Source: Cognatundibacterium rugosum (GTDB lineage Bacteria; Pseudomonadota; Gammaproteobacteria; Burkholderiales; Burkholderiaceae_D). From it: DNA of 64,000 nucleotides. How positions within the stretch are numbered: position 1 is the stretch's first letter; each line of letters begins with the position of its first letter. The notes below the pieces were generated by a model, which ran no database searches, had not been told where the DNA came from, and was given only the letters and a program-made list of their open reading frames with translations. The translations under genes were made by a program, and so were the position numbers. The stretch spans positions 1-64,000 of the forward strand of contig NZ_JACOGG010000016.1 of the NCBI RefSeq assembly GCF_014284365.1, in the 5' to 3' direction. Below are positions 53,443 to 62,828 of this stretch, piece after piece.

Positions 53443-53455
53443 AGGTTTTTCTTTC

Positions 53456-53935
53456 TCATGACAACGCGAGTTTAAATCCCTTGTGACTGGCAACAAATCC
53501 GAGGCTGCCGTAAAACCGGTGCGCCTCCTGTCTTTGTTTATCACTGGTCAGCTGCACCAGGCGGCAACCACGCTCACGCGCTTGCGTGATTGCCTGCTGC
53601 ATCAGCCAGCGGCCTATGCCCTGACCACGCAATGCACTGCTGACCCGCACACTTTCTATCAGCGCGCGCCAGGCACCGCGCCGGCTCAGGCCAGGTATGA
53701 AAGTCAGCTGCAACATCGCGATGACTTCCCCTTCCTGCCCTTGCAGTTCGGCCACCAGCAATAACTGGTTAGCGTCCTGATCGATGGCCTGGAAGGCCTG
53801 CACATAGCAAGCCTGATCCGGGTCGCCGTGATCGCGGTTTTTACCCAGCACATCGTCGGCAATCAGCGCCAGCAACCCTGGCAGATCAGATTGCCGCGCA
53901 CGCCGGCACAGCAAAGCAGGTACGTCAGAATTCAC
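53456..53935 (-). CDS. GNAT-family N-acetyltransferase inside the prp operon
   Basis: A 159-residue acetyltransferase with the acetyl-CoA loop RGQGIGRWL (near residues 103-111) and the C-terminal AHRFYGSLGFV motif. It lies tightly between prpC (15 bp) and acnD (13 bp), so it is co-transcribed. Its substrate is unknown. PrpE-type ligases are inactivated by lysine acylation in other bacteria, which makes this enzyme a candidate regulator; this is speculation from position. It could equally act on a small molecule. Confidence 0.82.
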   Translation of the reverse strand: MNSDVPALLCRRARQSDLPGLLALIADDVLGKNRDHGDPDQACYVQAFQAIDQDANQLLLVAELQGQEGEVIAMLQLTFIPGLSRRGAWRALIESVRVSSALRGQGIGRWLMQQAITQARERGCRLVQLTSDKQRQEAHRFYGSLGFVASHKGFKLALS

Positions 53936-53950
53936 GAGGTCTCCGGATGA

Positions 53951-55105
53951 TTACTGACGCTCGCTGATAGGAACGAATTTCAAATCTTCCGGCCCCACAT
54001 AGTTGGCGCTAGGACGAATGATCTTATTATCGATACGCTGTTCAATGATATGTGCTGCCCAGCCTGAGGTACGGGCAATCACAAACAATGGTGTAAACAT
54101 CGCAGTCGGCACACCCATCATGTGGTAGGACACGGCAGAGAACCAGTCCAGATTCGGGAACATTTTTTTGATATCCCACATGACCGTTTCCAGACGTTCT
54201 GCGATATCAAACATTTTGGTGGAACCCGCTTCTTCCGATAACTGGCGCGCGACTTCTTTAATCACTTTGTTACGCGGATCAGAAATGGTGTACACAGGGT
54301 GACCGAAACCGATCACCACTTCTTTATTTTCCACGCGCTTCTTGATGTCTGCTTCGGCCTCATCAGGATTGTCATAGCGCTTCTGGATTTCAAATGCGAC
54401 TTCATTCGCACCGCCATGCTTAGGACCACGCAAGGCACCGATCGCACCAGTGATGGCAGAATGCATATCCGAGCCTGTGCCAGAAATTACACGACCAGTG
54501 AAAGTCGAGGCGTTGAATTCGTGTTCTGCATACAGGATCAGCGAAGTATGCATCGCCTTGACCCAGGATTCGGACGGTGCCACACCGTGCAACAAATGCA
54601 GGAAGTGACCACCAATGGATTCGTCATCGGTTTCTACATCGATCCGCTTGCCGTTATGGCTGAAGTGGTACCAGTACAGCAGCATGGAGCCCAGCGACGC
54701 CATCAGACGGTCAGCGATATCGCGTGCACCCGGCGTGTTGTGATCATCTTTTTCTGGCAAGGCACAACCCAGTGCGGAGACGCCGGTACGCATCACGTCC
54801 ATAGGATGAGATGCTGCTGGCAGGCATTCCAGCACGGCCATCACACTGACTGGCAAACCACGCAGGGCTTTGAGCTTGGCCTTATAGGCTTTCAGTTCAG
54901 CGGCGGTCGGCAGTTTGCCGTGTACCAGCAAATGGGCGATTTCTTCAAACTCACAGGCATCTGCCACATCCAGAATATCGTAACCACGGTAATGCAGATC
55001 ATTTCCGGTTTTACCTACGGTACACAGCGCGGTATTGCCTGCGGTGACGCCGGACAGGGCAACTGATTTTTTTGGTTTGAACGTTGGGTTATCTTGAGTA
55101 CTCAT
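53951..55105 (-). CDS. prpC: 2-methylcitrate synthase PrpC
   Basis: Condenses propionyl-CoA with oxaloacetate to 2-methylcitrate. The 384-residue citrate-synthase-fold protein has the family segments [13 protein letters not shown], the active-site region [21 protein letters not shown] and GFGHPVYT. The short length and operon position indicate the methylcitrate rather than the TCA enzyme. It lies between prpB and the GNAT gene. Confidence 0.95.
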   Translation of the reverse strand: MSTQDNPTFKPKKSVALSGVTAGNTALCTVGKTGNDLHYRGYDILDVADACEFEEIAHLLVHGKLPTAAELKAYKAKLKALRGLPVSVMAVLECLPAASHPMDVMRTGVSALGCALPEKDDHNTPGARDIADRLMASLGSMLLYWYHFSHNGKRIDVETDDESIGGHFLHLLHGVAPSESWVKAMHTSLILYAEHEFNASTFTGRVISGTGSDMHSAITGAIGALRGPKHGGANEVAFEIQKRYDNPDEAEADIKKRVENKEVVIGFGHPVYTISDPRNKVIKEVARQLSEEAGSTKMFDIAERLETVMWDIKKMFPNLDWFSAVSYHMMGVPTAMFTPLFVIARTSGWAAHIIEQRIDNKIIRPSANYVGPEDLKFVPISERQ

Positions 55106-55174
55106 GCTGATCTCCAGTCGGTTTTTATCTGATTGAATTAGTTTTGGCTGTAAGGTTTATTTTGCCTGCTGCGC

Positions 55175-56065
55175 TTATTTTGCTTTTTGCTGTGCAAACA
55201 AGGCATCGAGCTTTTGTTCAAAATCGTGGTAGTTAATGCGTTCGTACAATTCCATGCGGGTTTGCATGGTGTCGACTACCTGCTGCTGGGTGCCGTCGCG
55301 GCGGATCGCGTGATAGACATTTTCAGCGGCTTTGTTCATCGCACGGAATGCGGACAAGGGATACAACACCAGGCCCACATCCGCCGATTTCAATTCCTCG
55401 ACGGTGTACAGCGGTGTGGCGCCAAATTCCGTGATGTTGGCCAGAATAGGTACTTTCACCGCATTGGCGAATTGTTTGTACATATCGAGCTGGGTAATCG
55501 CTTCCGGGAAAATCATGTCAGCACCCGCTTCCACACAAGCCAGCGCACGGTCTATCGCGGCTTCCAGACCTTCCACTGCGAGCGCATCGGTGCGTGCCAT
55601 GATGACGAAGTTTTCATCAGTACGCGCATCAACCGCAGCCTTAACGCGATCGACCATCTCTTGTTTGGACACGATTTCCTTGCCCGGCCTATGGCCGCAA
55701 CGCTTGGCACCCACCTGGTCTTCGATATGCATGGCGGCAGCGCCAAATTTGATCATGGACTTCACAGTACGTGCGACATTGAAGGCGGAAGAACCGAAAC
55801 CGGTATCCACATCCACCAGCAAAGGCAAATCGCACACATCGGTAATACGACGCACATCGGTCAGCACATCATCCAGATTCGAAATACCCAGATCCGGCAA
55901 ACCGAGTGAACCGGCAGCAACACCGCCACCGGACAGATATATCGCTTTGAAACCGGCACGTTTCGCCAGCAAAGCATGATTGGCATTGATGGCACCGACT
56001 ACCTGCAACGGGGACTCTTCTTGCATCGCCTTGCGGAAGGCGGCTCCTGCGGAATATTGACTCAT
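55175..56065 (-). CDS. prpB: 2-methylisocitrate lyase PrpB
   Basis: Splits 2-methylisocitrate to pyruvate and succinate, closing the methylcitrate cycle. The 296-residue protein belongs to the isocitrate lyase/PEP mutase family, with metal-binding DVDTGFG and the catalytic loop [12 protein letters not shown] at 56065 ([10 protein letters not shown]) is chosen over an upstream in-frame start that would run into the promoter. It is the first gene of the operon, about 70 bp from the sigma-54 promoter. Confidence 0.95.
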   Translation of the reverse strand: MSQYSAGAAFRKAMQEESPLQVVGAINANHALLAKRAGFKAIYLSGGGVAAGSLGLPDLGISNLDDVLTDVRRITDVCDLPLLVDVDTGFGSSAFNVARTVKSMIKFGAAAMHIEDQVGAKRCGHRPGKEIVSKQEMVDRVKAAVDARTDENFVIMARTDALAVEGLEAAIDRALACVEAGADMIFPEAITQLDMYKQFANAVKVPILANITEFGATPLYTVEELKSADVGLVLYPLSAFRAMNKAAENVYHAIRRDGTQQQVVDTMQTRMELYERINYHDFEQKLDALFAQQKAK

Positions 56066-56132
56066 CTGGTTTCTCTCAGTGACCGGCGTGATGCCACAGC
56101 CGGATGTTGTTGAACAAGTGTAGCCACTCCAT

Positions 56133-56148
56133 TGCAAAGCCTGTGCCA
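56133..56148 (-). promoter_or_regulatory. Sigma-54 (-24/-12) promoter of the prp operon
   Basis: Read leftward, TGGCAC-AGGCT-TTGCA matches the -24/-12 consensus (TGGCAC, five bases, TTGCA) with correct spacing. It lies 68 bp before the prpB start. The divergent PrpR is a sigma-54 activator, which supports the call. Confidence 0.85.
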
Positions 56149-56282
56149 GTCCAGATGGCACAGCGGCTCTGTCAGCCCCAGCTTAGGCGTGAAGCAATAA
56201 AAATCAAGCACTTAGCGAGCAGATTTGCGCCAGATCAGATGACAGACAGCATGACAAGTTCCACTATTTGCCCCATAATTGC

Positions 56283-56327
56283 GTTTCAATGAAACACTAA
56301 ATGAAACAACGAAACAAGCATTGAAAC
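56283..56327. promoter_or_regulatory. Array of TGAAAC repeats, likely PrpR upstream activating sites
   Basis: GTTTCA at 56283-56288 and TGAAAC at 56290-56295 form a palindrome. Further copies lie at 56302-56307 (12 bp on), GAAAC at 56311-56315 and TGAAAC at 56322-56327. The array is about 140 bp upstream of the -24/-12 promoter, a normal enhancer distance, and just before prpR. PrpR binding is inferred. Confidence 0.6.
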
Positions 56328-56382
56328 ATATGGATGTAACAGCTGACTGCACGCAACAGCCCAAACGAAAGATGAACTCCAC

Positions 56383-58005
56383 ATGAAATATCCAGCCGCC
56401 AGCCGCGACCAGGAAAAACCGGTGATCTGGACCGTCTCGATCTCGCGCCTGTTTGATATGTTTCGCGACATCATGGTCGAGTACGATGCCAATGCCGATA
56501 TCGTGCCGCTGCAGATGGGCTTTGAAGATGCGGTACAGCACATACGGGAACGCCTGCTGACGGTACGCTGCGACGCCGTGATCGCCGCTGGCTCCAACGG
56601 TGCTTATCTGAAAAGCAGGCTGCCAGTACCGGTCGTGATTGCTAAGGCCAGTGGCTTCGACCTAATGCAGGCGCTGGCCCGGGCGCGCCGTGTTTCACCG
56701 GAAATCGGCCTGATTACTTACCAGGAAACCATGCCTGAACTGGCCGAATTCAAAACGACGTTTGGGTTTCAGATTGCGCAACGCACTTATGTGACCGAAG
56801 AGGATGCACGCGCCCAAATCAGCGAACTGAAGGCGGCTGGCATCAAAGCCATCGTCGGCGCCGGTTTGATTACCGATTTATCTGAAGAGGCCGGGCTGAC
56901 CGGCATCTTTATGTACTCAGCAACCTCGATCCGGCAAGCGTTCAATGACGCGCTCGAAATTGCACGCCTGACCCGGCTGGAAAGCAGCCGAGGCCGCAAT
57001 CATGCAGCCGCAGACGCACTCAAGGCGCGCCACAGCCTGAATGACTTGCGTGGCGACTCGGCCGCGATGCAGGCCACCCGGCGCGCCGTCAGCCTGTTTG
57101 CGCGCTCCCCCGCCACCGTATTAATTCAGGGTGAAACCGGCACCGGCAAAGAACTAGCCGCACAAGCCATGCACAGAGAGAGCCCGCGTGCGCGCCAGCC
57201 CTTTGTCGCCATTAACTGCGGTGCGATCGCAGAAAACCTGCTCGAGTCTGAATTATTCGGCTATGAAGAAGGCGCTTTCACCGGCTCAAAACGGGGTGGC
57301 CATGCAGGTCTGTTTGAAACCGCGCATCGCGGCACCCTGTTTCTGGATGAAATCGGTGAAATGCCACTTCAGTTGCAGACCCGGCTATTACGTGTACTGG
57401 AAGAACGTGAAGTCGTGCGGGTAGGCGGTGTACGACCAGTACCGGTAGATGTGCGCATCATCAGCGCCACCCATTGCGATCTGGAGCAGCGTGTCGCTCA
57501 AGGCCAATTCCGCGCCGACCTGTTTTACCGGCTGGCCGTATTACGCATGAACATGCCCGCATTACGCGAGCGGCCAGAGGATGTGCTGCCGCTTGCAGTC
57601 TGGTGTCTTAAACACGCGTTGGCCGCAATGGGTGCGCGCCCACACGTGAATCTGCATGCAGAAATGCTGAGTTGTCAGTCTTTGCTGAATGCCTATCACT
57701 GGCCAGGCAATGTGCGCGAAATGCGCAATATGATGGAGCGCCTCGCTTTATTTCTGGCAGCCGAGCCATTGCAGGCATTAAGCCCACATTTCATTCAGGA
57801 AATTTTGCCGGAAATTTCAGTAAAGAAACAATCTTTAACCTTAGTGACGACCACAAATATGGCAACATCTGACAGCAATACGACAGATAAAATTTCCATA
57901 GAGAAAGCATTGAACATGTTCCAGCAAAACCGTGAAGCCACTGCAGCCTATCTGGGTATCAGCAGAACCACTTTATGGCGAAAATTGAAATCACCGGACA
58001 AATGA
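56383..58005 (+). CDS. prpR: Propionate catabolism operon regulator PrpR (sigma-54 activator)
   Basis: Enhancer-binding activator that senses 2-methylcitrate in enterobacteria. The 540-residue protein has the PrpR N-terminal sensor domain (about 10-200), a central AAA+ domain with Walker A GETGTGKE and the sigma-54 contact loop GAFTGS, Walker [10 protein letters not shown], and a C-terminal Fis-type helix-turn-helix ([16 protein letters not shown]). It is divergent from prpB and should activate its sigma-54 promoter. The 317-bp gap between them holds both control elements. Confidence 0.95.
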   Translation: MKYPAASRDQEKPVIWTVSISRLFDMFRDIMVEYDANADIVPLQMGFEDAVQHIRERLLTVRCDAVIAAGSNGAYLKSRLPVPVVIAKASGFDLMQALARARRVSPEIGLITYQETMPELAEFKTTFGFQIAQRTYVTEEDARAQISELKAAGIKAIVGAGLITDLSEEAGLTGIFMYSATSIRQAFNDALEIARLTRLESSRGRNHAAADALKARHSLNDLRGDSAAMQATRRAVSLFARSPATVLIQGETGTGKELAAQAMHRESPRARQPFVAINCGAIAENLLESELFGYEEGAFTGSKRGGHAGLFETAHRGTLFLDEIGEMPLQLQTRLLRVLEEREVVRVGGVRPVPVDVRIISATHCDLEQRVAQGQFRADLFYRLAVLRMNMPALRERPEDVLPLAVWCLKHALAAMGARPHVNLHAEMLSCQSLLNAYHWPGNVREMRNMMERLALFLAAEPLQALSPHFIQEILPEISVKKQSLTLVTTTNMATSDSNTTDKISIEKALNMFQQNREATAAYLGISRTTLWRKLKSPDK

Positions 58006-58099
58006 AAGATTGTATCTTTTCGTCACAATTTTACATACACTGTAAGGTAAAATGCCGCGTGGAATCTTACTTAACGGCAAATCAAACTTAGTACTCACT

Positions 58100-58465
58100 A
58101 TGAAAAAATTACTCATTGTTGACGATAGCAAAGTATCTCGTATGGTCATTCGTGCTCATATCAAAGCCGTTCAGCCGGACTGGGAGTTTCTGGAAGCCGC
58201 AACGGGTGAAGAAGCCTTGAAAATTGTTGACGAAGCTAAGCCGGATTTCTGTACTATGGATATCAACATGCCCGGCATGCTGGGTACAGATGCTGCCGAG
58301 CAGATATTGGACAAACACCCGCATATGCGCATCGCCATTTTCTCGGCTAATGTTCAAGATATGATGCAGACCAGAGCCAATTCGATAGGCTCCATATTTG
58401 TCGCTAAACCAGTTACAGAAAAATCGATTGCCATCGTACTCAATTACTTTGCGAGCGCCGCATGA
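58100..58465 (+). CDS. Single-domain response regulator (CheY-like receiver)
   Basis: The 121-residue protein is one receiver domain: acidic pair D8-D9, phosphoryl-accepting D54 in CTMDINMPG, switch S82 and K103 in VAKPVT. No output domain is present. The ATG at 58100 (MKKLLIVDD) is preferred over an upstream in-frame start. Its stop overlaps the start of the CheC-like gene (ATGA), so it is the first gene of a coupled three-gene signalling operon. The kinase is not in the window. Confidence 0.9.
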   Translation: MKKLLIVDDSKVSRMVIRAHIKAVQPDWEFLEAATGEEALKIVDEAKPDFCTMDINMPGMLGTDAAEQILDKHPHMRIAIFSANVQDMMQTRANSIGSIFVAKPVTEKSIAIVLNYFASAA

Positions 58466-59076
58466 ACATTCTGAGCGAATTACATCTTGATGCACTAAGC
58501 GAAGTTTTCAACGTCGGCGCAGGTCGGGCCGCGGCCAGCCTGTCAGAAATCGTCGGCGATGAAGTCCGTTTATCCGTGCCATCAGTTGAAATTCGCAAAT
58601 CCTCGGAAATTGACCTTTCAGTCATGGGACTCCGTGGTGAGCGCTTTGGCGCCGTCCACCAAACCTTTACTGGCAGTTTTGAAGCCGAGGCGATCTTACT
58701 GTTCACAGAAGAGCACGCACTGGAAATTGTCCGTGACATGATGGGTTCGCAAATCAGTCTGGAAGAACTGGCTGAATTTGAGCAGGAAGCCATGTGTGAA
58801 CTCGGCAATATCATCCTCAATGCCTGCCTGTCAGCGATGGCGGATATGCTGGGCATACCAATGAATTGCTCGCTCCCAGATTACTCAGTCGCGTCTACAG
58901 AAGAAATCCTGCGCCGTTTCAATAAAGAAGATGTCGATCATTCTTACCTGTTATTGCTGCATATTGATCTCGCGATAGAAAAACGACGCTCACAAGGTCA
59001 TCTGATTTTCCTGTTAAGTTCAACTTCACTGAAAGACCTGATCACCCAAATCGAACGCTTTTTAGGGGAAATTTAA
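58462..59076 (+). CDS. CheC-family phosphatase
   Basis: The 204-residue protein has two CheC-type active sites: E14/N17 in LSEVFNVGAGRAAASLSE and E113/N116 in CELGNIILNA. CheC proteins speed loss of phosphate from CheY-type receivers. Its overlap with the receiver gene upstream makes that protein the obvious target. Most chemotaxis CheC proteins are known from Bacillus and Thermotoga, while this one is tied to a diguanylate cyclase rather than to a che cluster. Confidence 0.88.
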   Translation: MNILSELHLDALSEVFNVGAGRAAASLSEIVGDEVRLSVPSVEIRKSSEIDLSVMGLRGERFGAVHQTFTGSFEAEAILLFTEEHALEIVRDMMGSQISLEELAEFEQEAMCELGNIILNACLSAMADMLGIPMNCSLPDYSVASTEEILRRFNKEDVDHSYLLLLHIDLAIEKRRSQGHLIFLLSSTSLKDLITQIERFLGEI

Positions 59077-60071
59077 TGTCGTTGCCGGTGCCAGCTACGC
59101 CATCGATTTCTGCAATGGAAGTCATCCTGAACACCATCAGTCTGGGACTGATTGTGGTGGATAGTCAGCAAACAGTCACCTTGTGGAATGACTGGGTAGC
59201 GCGACATAGTGGCGTCGAAGCAAAACAGGCTATTGGCAAGCCCATCAGTGAAGCCTTCCCCGAACCACCCAGCCGCGCCTTTTCTTTGGCACTGACAAAT
59301 ACACTGAATTATGGGCTGCCAGTGGTGCTGTCTAATGCCTTACACCGTTCGCCGCTGGCACTGTTCGAGCGCATGTTAGATGCGCCCGGCGCAGTCAGAC
59401 TTCATCAGTCAGTGACACTGACGCCGATACAAATAGGTGATAGCCGTTGTTGTCTGATACAGATTTCTGACTCCACAACCTCCATCAAGCGCGAAAAAAT
59501 CCTGCGCTCTCACTCAGAGCTGCTCAAAAAAGAAGCGACCACCGATGGTTTGACCGGCATTTATAACCGACGCTTTTTTGACGAACACCTCAAAATGGCA
59601 CTGGGGCACTCTACCCGCCAGAACAGTTCGATTTCTATATTCATGGTCGACATCGACTTCTTCAAAGAATATAACGATTTTTATGGTCATGTCATCGGTG
59701 ACAAAGCACTCATCGAAGTCGCCAACACGCTGAAGCAGCAATTATTGCGCGCCAGTGATGTCGTGGCCCGCTTTGGCGGTGAGGAATTTGTGTTGATGTT
59801 ACCGAATATGGCACAGGATTCTGCCGTACAGTTTGCAGAGAAATTACGCCTTGCGATCTGGAACAGCGACATCCCGCATGCGCGCTCCAAAATTGCAGAT
59901 CGTGTCAGTATCAGCATAGGCTACAGCCATTTCAACAAAATGGAAGGCACCGATCCGAATGCCTTACTGAGTACGGCTGATGCCGCGCTGTATGAAGCAA
60001 AAAAACAGGGACGCAATCGCTGTTTTTACAAAAACTTACCACAGCTGAGCTTTCCCAAACCTGGAAACTGA
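59076..60071 (+). CDS. PAS-GGDEF diguanylate cyclase
   Basis: The 331-residue protein has an N-terminal PAS-like sensor (about 15-130: LGLIVVDSQQTVTLWND) and a C-terminal GGDEF domain with intact active site GGEEF (234-238) and an inhibitory I-site RASD five residues before it. It should make cyclic di-GMP and be product-inhibited. It has no membrane segment. Its ATG shares a base with the stop of the CheC gene (TAATG), so the three genes are translationally coupled. Confidence 0.92.
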   Translation: MSLPVPATPSISAMEVILNTISLGLIVVDSQQTVTLWNDWVARHSGVEAKQAIGKPISEAFPEPPSRAFSLALTNTLNYGLPVVLSNALHRSPLALFERMLDAPGAVRLHQSVTLTPIQIGDSRCCLIQISDSTTSIKREKILRSHSELLKKEATTDGLTGIYNRRFFDEHLKMALGHSTRQNSSISIFMVDIDFFKEYNDFYGHVIGDKALIEVANTLKQQLLRASDVVARFGGEEFVLMLPNMAQDSAVQFAEKLRLAIWNSDIPHARSKIADRVSISIGYSHFNKMEGTDPNALLSTADAALYEAKKQGRNRCFYKNLPQLSFPKPGN

Positions 60072-60161
60072 GCCACTGGTGCGGCTTTACGCTGCCCGAC
60101 CAAAGCCACCGTAAATTACTTTATACTTAGCGCTGGCAGAATTCTCCATTACGTTGCGTTC

Positions 60162-60180
60162 CGGAATTCTCCGAATTCCG
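60162..60180. promoter_or_regulatory. Dyad CGGAATTC-TCC-GAATTCCG before the ABC transporter operon
   Basis: A perfect 8-bp inverted repeat with a 3-base centre, 47 bp upstream of the binding-protein start. A related half-site (AGAATTCTCC) lies at about 60139. It could be an operator for a regulator encoded elsewhere. Confidence 0.4.
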
Positions 60181-60226
60181 CTCACGCACGTGCTGCGCCT
60201 CCCTATTGACACTCTCAGGTACAACC

Positions 60227-61105
60227 ATGACTAAGACTATGAATTTCACCCGTCGCCAACTCACACTGCTGATGACTGCCAGTCTGCTTGGTTTATCCGG
60301 CCTGGCATCTGCCCAAAACCAGCAAGTACTGCGTGTTTCAGCGATTCCGGACGAAGCACCAACTGAATTACAGCGCAAATTCAAGCCGCTGGGCGCTTAT
60401 CTGGAAAAGAAACTGGGCATGAAAGTCGAGTTCACGCCCGTCACCGATTATGCCGCATCGGTCGAAGGCCTGATCAATAAAAAACTCGATATAGTCTGGT
60501 TTGGCGGCTTCACCTTTGTACAGGCAAAAGTACGCAGTAAAGATCAGGTTATTCCGCTGGTACAGCGCGAAGAGGATGAAAAATTCAAATCTGTCTTCGT
60601 CACGACCCACAAGGACATCAATAAACTGGAAGACCTGAAAGGCAAGACCTTCAGCTTTGGTTCTGAATCCTCAACTTCAGGCCATCTGATGCCACGTTCA
60701 TTTTTACTGGCAGCGAAAATCAATCCGGATAGCGACATGAAGCGCATCGCATTCTCGGGCGCACACGACGCAACCGTGGCTGCGGTCGCCGGTGGCAAAG
60801 TCGATGCCGGTGCGCTCAATATCTCGGTTTGGGAAAAACTGGTGGCACAAAATAAAGTCGATACCCGTCAGGTCCGCGTGTTCTACACCACACCAGGGTA
60901 TTTTGACTATAACTGGACAGTGCGCACTGACATGCCAGCCGACTTACGTAAAAAAATCACTGAGGCCTTCCTCGCATTGGACGCGTCTAAACCAGAAGAT
61001 AAAGAAATCCTGGATTTACAACGCGCGACACGCTTTATCCCGACTAAAGCTGAGAATTACAAAGCCATTGAAGCGGCCGCACACAATGCGGGCTTACTCA
61101 AGTAA
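60227..61105 (+). CDS. ABC transporter substrate-binding protein (PhnD-like, putative selenate/phosphite class)
   Basis: Periplasmic binding protein of 292 residues with a signal peptide (cleavage near ASAQN). Family segments include RVSAIPDEAPTELQRKFKPL, GGFTFVQAK, SESSTSGHLMPRSF and FSGAHDATVAAVAGGK. From memory this is the clade annotated as putative selenate transporters within the phosphate/phosphite/phosphonate group; the true ligand is not proven. ATG at 60227 follows AGGT. Its stop shares a base with the ATPase start (TAATG). Confidence 0.85.
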   Translation: MTKTMNFTRRQLTLLMTASLLGLSGLASAQNQQVLRVSAIPDEAPTELQRKFKPLGAYLEKKLGMKVEFTPVTDYAASVEGLINKKLDIVWFGGFTFVQAKVRSKDQVIPLVQREEDEKFKSVFVTTHKDINKLEDLKGKTFSFGSESSTSGHLMPRSFLLAAKINPDSDMKRIAFSGAHDATVAAVAGGKVDAGALNISVWEKLVAQNKVDTRQVRVFYTTPGYFDYNWTVRTDMPADLRKKITEAFLALDASKPEDKEILDLQRATRFIPTKAENYKAIEAAAHNAGLLK

Positions 61106-61971
61106 TGTCGGTCACACCTGCCTCAAACGCAGCACCAGCCACACAGCTCAGCCTGCACAAGCTGTGTGTACACCATGCTGGTGCCGCGTCATCCAAGCCT
61201 GGCGCTGATCTGCAATTAGCGCTAAAAAATATCTCTTTACAGATCAAGTCAGGCGAACAAATTGCCATCATCGGCCCTTCCGGTGCTGGCAAAACCAGCC
61301 TGCTACACACGCTGGCCTGCGCACACCAGCCACTCAGTGGCGAGCTAATCTGGAACGGCCGCCATCCGTGGCAAAGCACAGATACGGAGCGCCATGCGAT
61401 GCGCAGGCAATTATTCCTGGCACCGCAAAGCCCCCCTTTGCCGGCACGCCAGCGCGTCATTACCAGCGTACTGGCTGGCCGCCTGCCGCAATGGTCGCTA
61501 TGGCAGTCTTTACGTAACCTGTTCCTTCCGTCTGATCCGGTCGCCGCCTACGACGCATTGGCGCACTTTCACTTGCAGGACAAACTGTATGCGCGGGTGG
61601 ACCAGTTGTCCGGCGGTGAGCGTCAACGCTGCGGTTTAGCCCGTCTTTGTCTGTCGGATGCGCGCCTGCTGCTGGTGGACGAACCACTGTCAGCACTCGA
61701 CCCCACCCTGGCCTTGCAGACGCTGAACAACCTGCAACAACTGGCCCGCCAACGTCAGGCCACCCTGATTTGCAGCCTGCATCAGGTCGAACTGGCACGC
61801 GCGCATTTCCCGCGAGTGATAGGTTTGCGTCAGGGGGAGATTCTGTTTGATACCGATCACGTCACCGATACCATGCTGACCGACTTGTATCGTAATGCGG
61901 GCAGCACCTGCATGCCTGCCACCGCCGCAGCGCCAGACGCTGCGCTGGCCGATACCATGCGCTGTTTCTGA
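61105..61971 (+). CDS. ABC transporter ATP-binding protein (PhnC-like)
   Basis: The 288-residue ATPase drives import through the two permeases downstream. It has Walker A GPSGAGKTS, signature LSGGERQR and Walker B LLLVDEPLSALD. The C-terminal 30 residues are extra compared with a minimal nucleotide-binding domain. It is coupled to the binding-protein gene by a one-base overlap. Confidence 0.88.
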   Translation: MSVTPASNAAPATQLSLHKLCVHHAGAASSKPGADLQLALKNISLQIKSGEQIAIIGPSGAGKTSLLHTLACAHQPLSGELIWNGRHPWQSTDTERHAMRRQLFLAPQSPPLPARQRVITSVLAGRLPQWSLWQSLRNLFLPSDPVAAYDALAHFHLQDKLYARVDQLSGGERQRCGLARLCLSDARLLLVDEPLSALDPTLALQTLNNLQQLARQRQATLICSLHQVELARAHFPRVIGLRQGEILFDTDHVTDTMLTDLYRNAGSTCMPATAAAPDAALADTMRCF

Positions 61972-61979
61972 GGTGAAGT

Positions 61980-62828
61980 GTGAACACTGAAACATCCGCA
62001 CCGCTGCACGCTGACGCCCTGCGCGACCCTGCCTGGAAGTCACGCCTCAGTCTGCTGCTACTGACCCTGGTGCTCCTGTGGCCCATGCTCAGCATGACCG
62101 AGTTCCGCCCCTGGGATTTGATAGATGCGCAAAGTCTGCAGGCGAGCTGGCAATTCCTGAAAAACTTTTTCCCGCCAGCGCATGATGCTGAATTCCTGCA
62201 GCTAGTCTTGATCGCGACCTGGCAAACCATTGCGATGGCAACGGCTGGAGTCACGCTTGCGCTACTGGCCGCCATCCCGATGGCCCTGATCGTGAATGCA
62301 CAGCTGTCGGTTTCCGCCATCGGCAAATCCAGTATGGCGCATCTGCCCTGGCTGTGCCGTCAAAGCATACGATGGCTGTTGGTGTTGTTACGCAGCGTAC
62401 CCGAGCTGGTATGGGCCTTGTTATTTGTGCGCATCGTCGGTCTGGGACCCAGTGCCGGTGTACTCGCGATCGCACTGACCTACTGCGGCATGCTGGGTAA
62501 GGTGTATGCAGAAATTTTGGAATCCACCGATGGCAGTTGCAGCCACCCATTGCTGGAAAATGGCAGCTCGCGCTTACAGGCGTTTTTGTATGGGAGTCTG
62601 CCAGCTGCTGCATCTGAACTCGCGTCCTACACCATCTATCGCTGGGAATGTGCGATCCGTGGTTCGGTGATCATGGGTTTTGTCGGTGCTGGCGGACTGG
62701 GGCAGCGCATGGATGAGTCAATGAAAATGCTGGCGGGCGCGGAAGTATCGACGATGCTGATCGTCTTTATGTTACTTGTCAGTCTGGCCGACAGTTTCAG
62801 CCTATGGCTGCGCAGGAGTCTGGCATGA
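61980..62828 (+). CDS. ABC transporter permease (PhnE-like), first
   Basis: Inner-membrane permease of 282 residues with about six helices. The coupling-loop region reads ENGSSRLQAFLYGSLPAAASELASYTIYRWE, close to the PhnE family EAA motif. It starts with GTG at 61980, 8 bp after the ATPase gene, and overlaps the next permease by four bases. Two different permeases probably form a heterodimer. Confidence 0.87.
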   Translation: MNTETSAPLHADALRDPAWKSRLSLLLLTLVLLWPMLSMTEFRPWDLIDAQSLQASWQFLKNFFPPAHDAEFLQLVLIATWQTIAMATAGVTLALLAAIPMALIVNAQLSVSAIGKSSMAHLPWLCRQSIRWLLVLLRSVPELVWALLFVRIVGLGPSAGVLAIALTYCGMLGKVYAEILESTDGSCSHPLLENGSSRLQAFLYGSLPAAASELASYTIYRWECAIRGSVIMGFVGAGGLGQRMDESMKMLAGAEVSTMLIVFMLLVSLADSFSLWLRRSLA

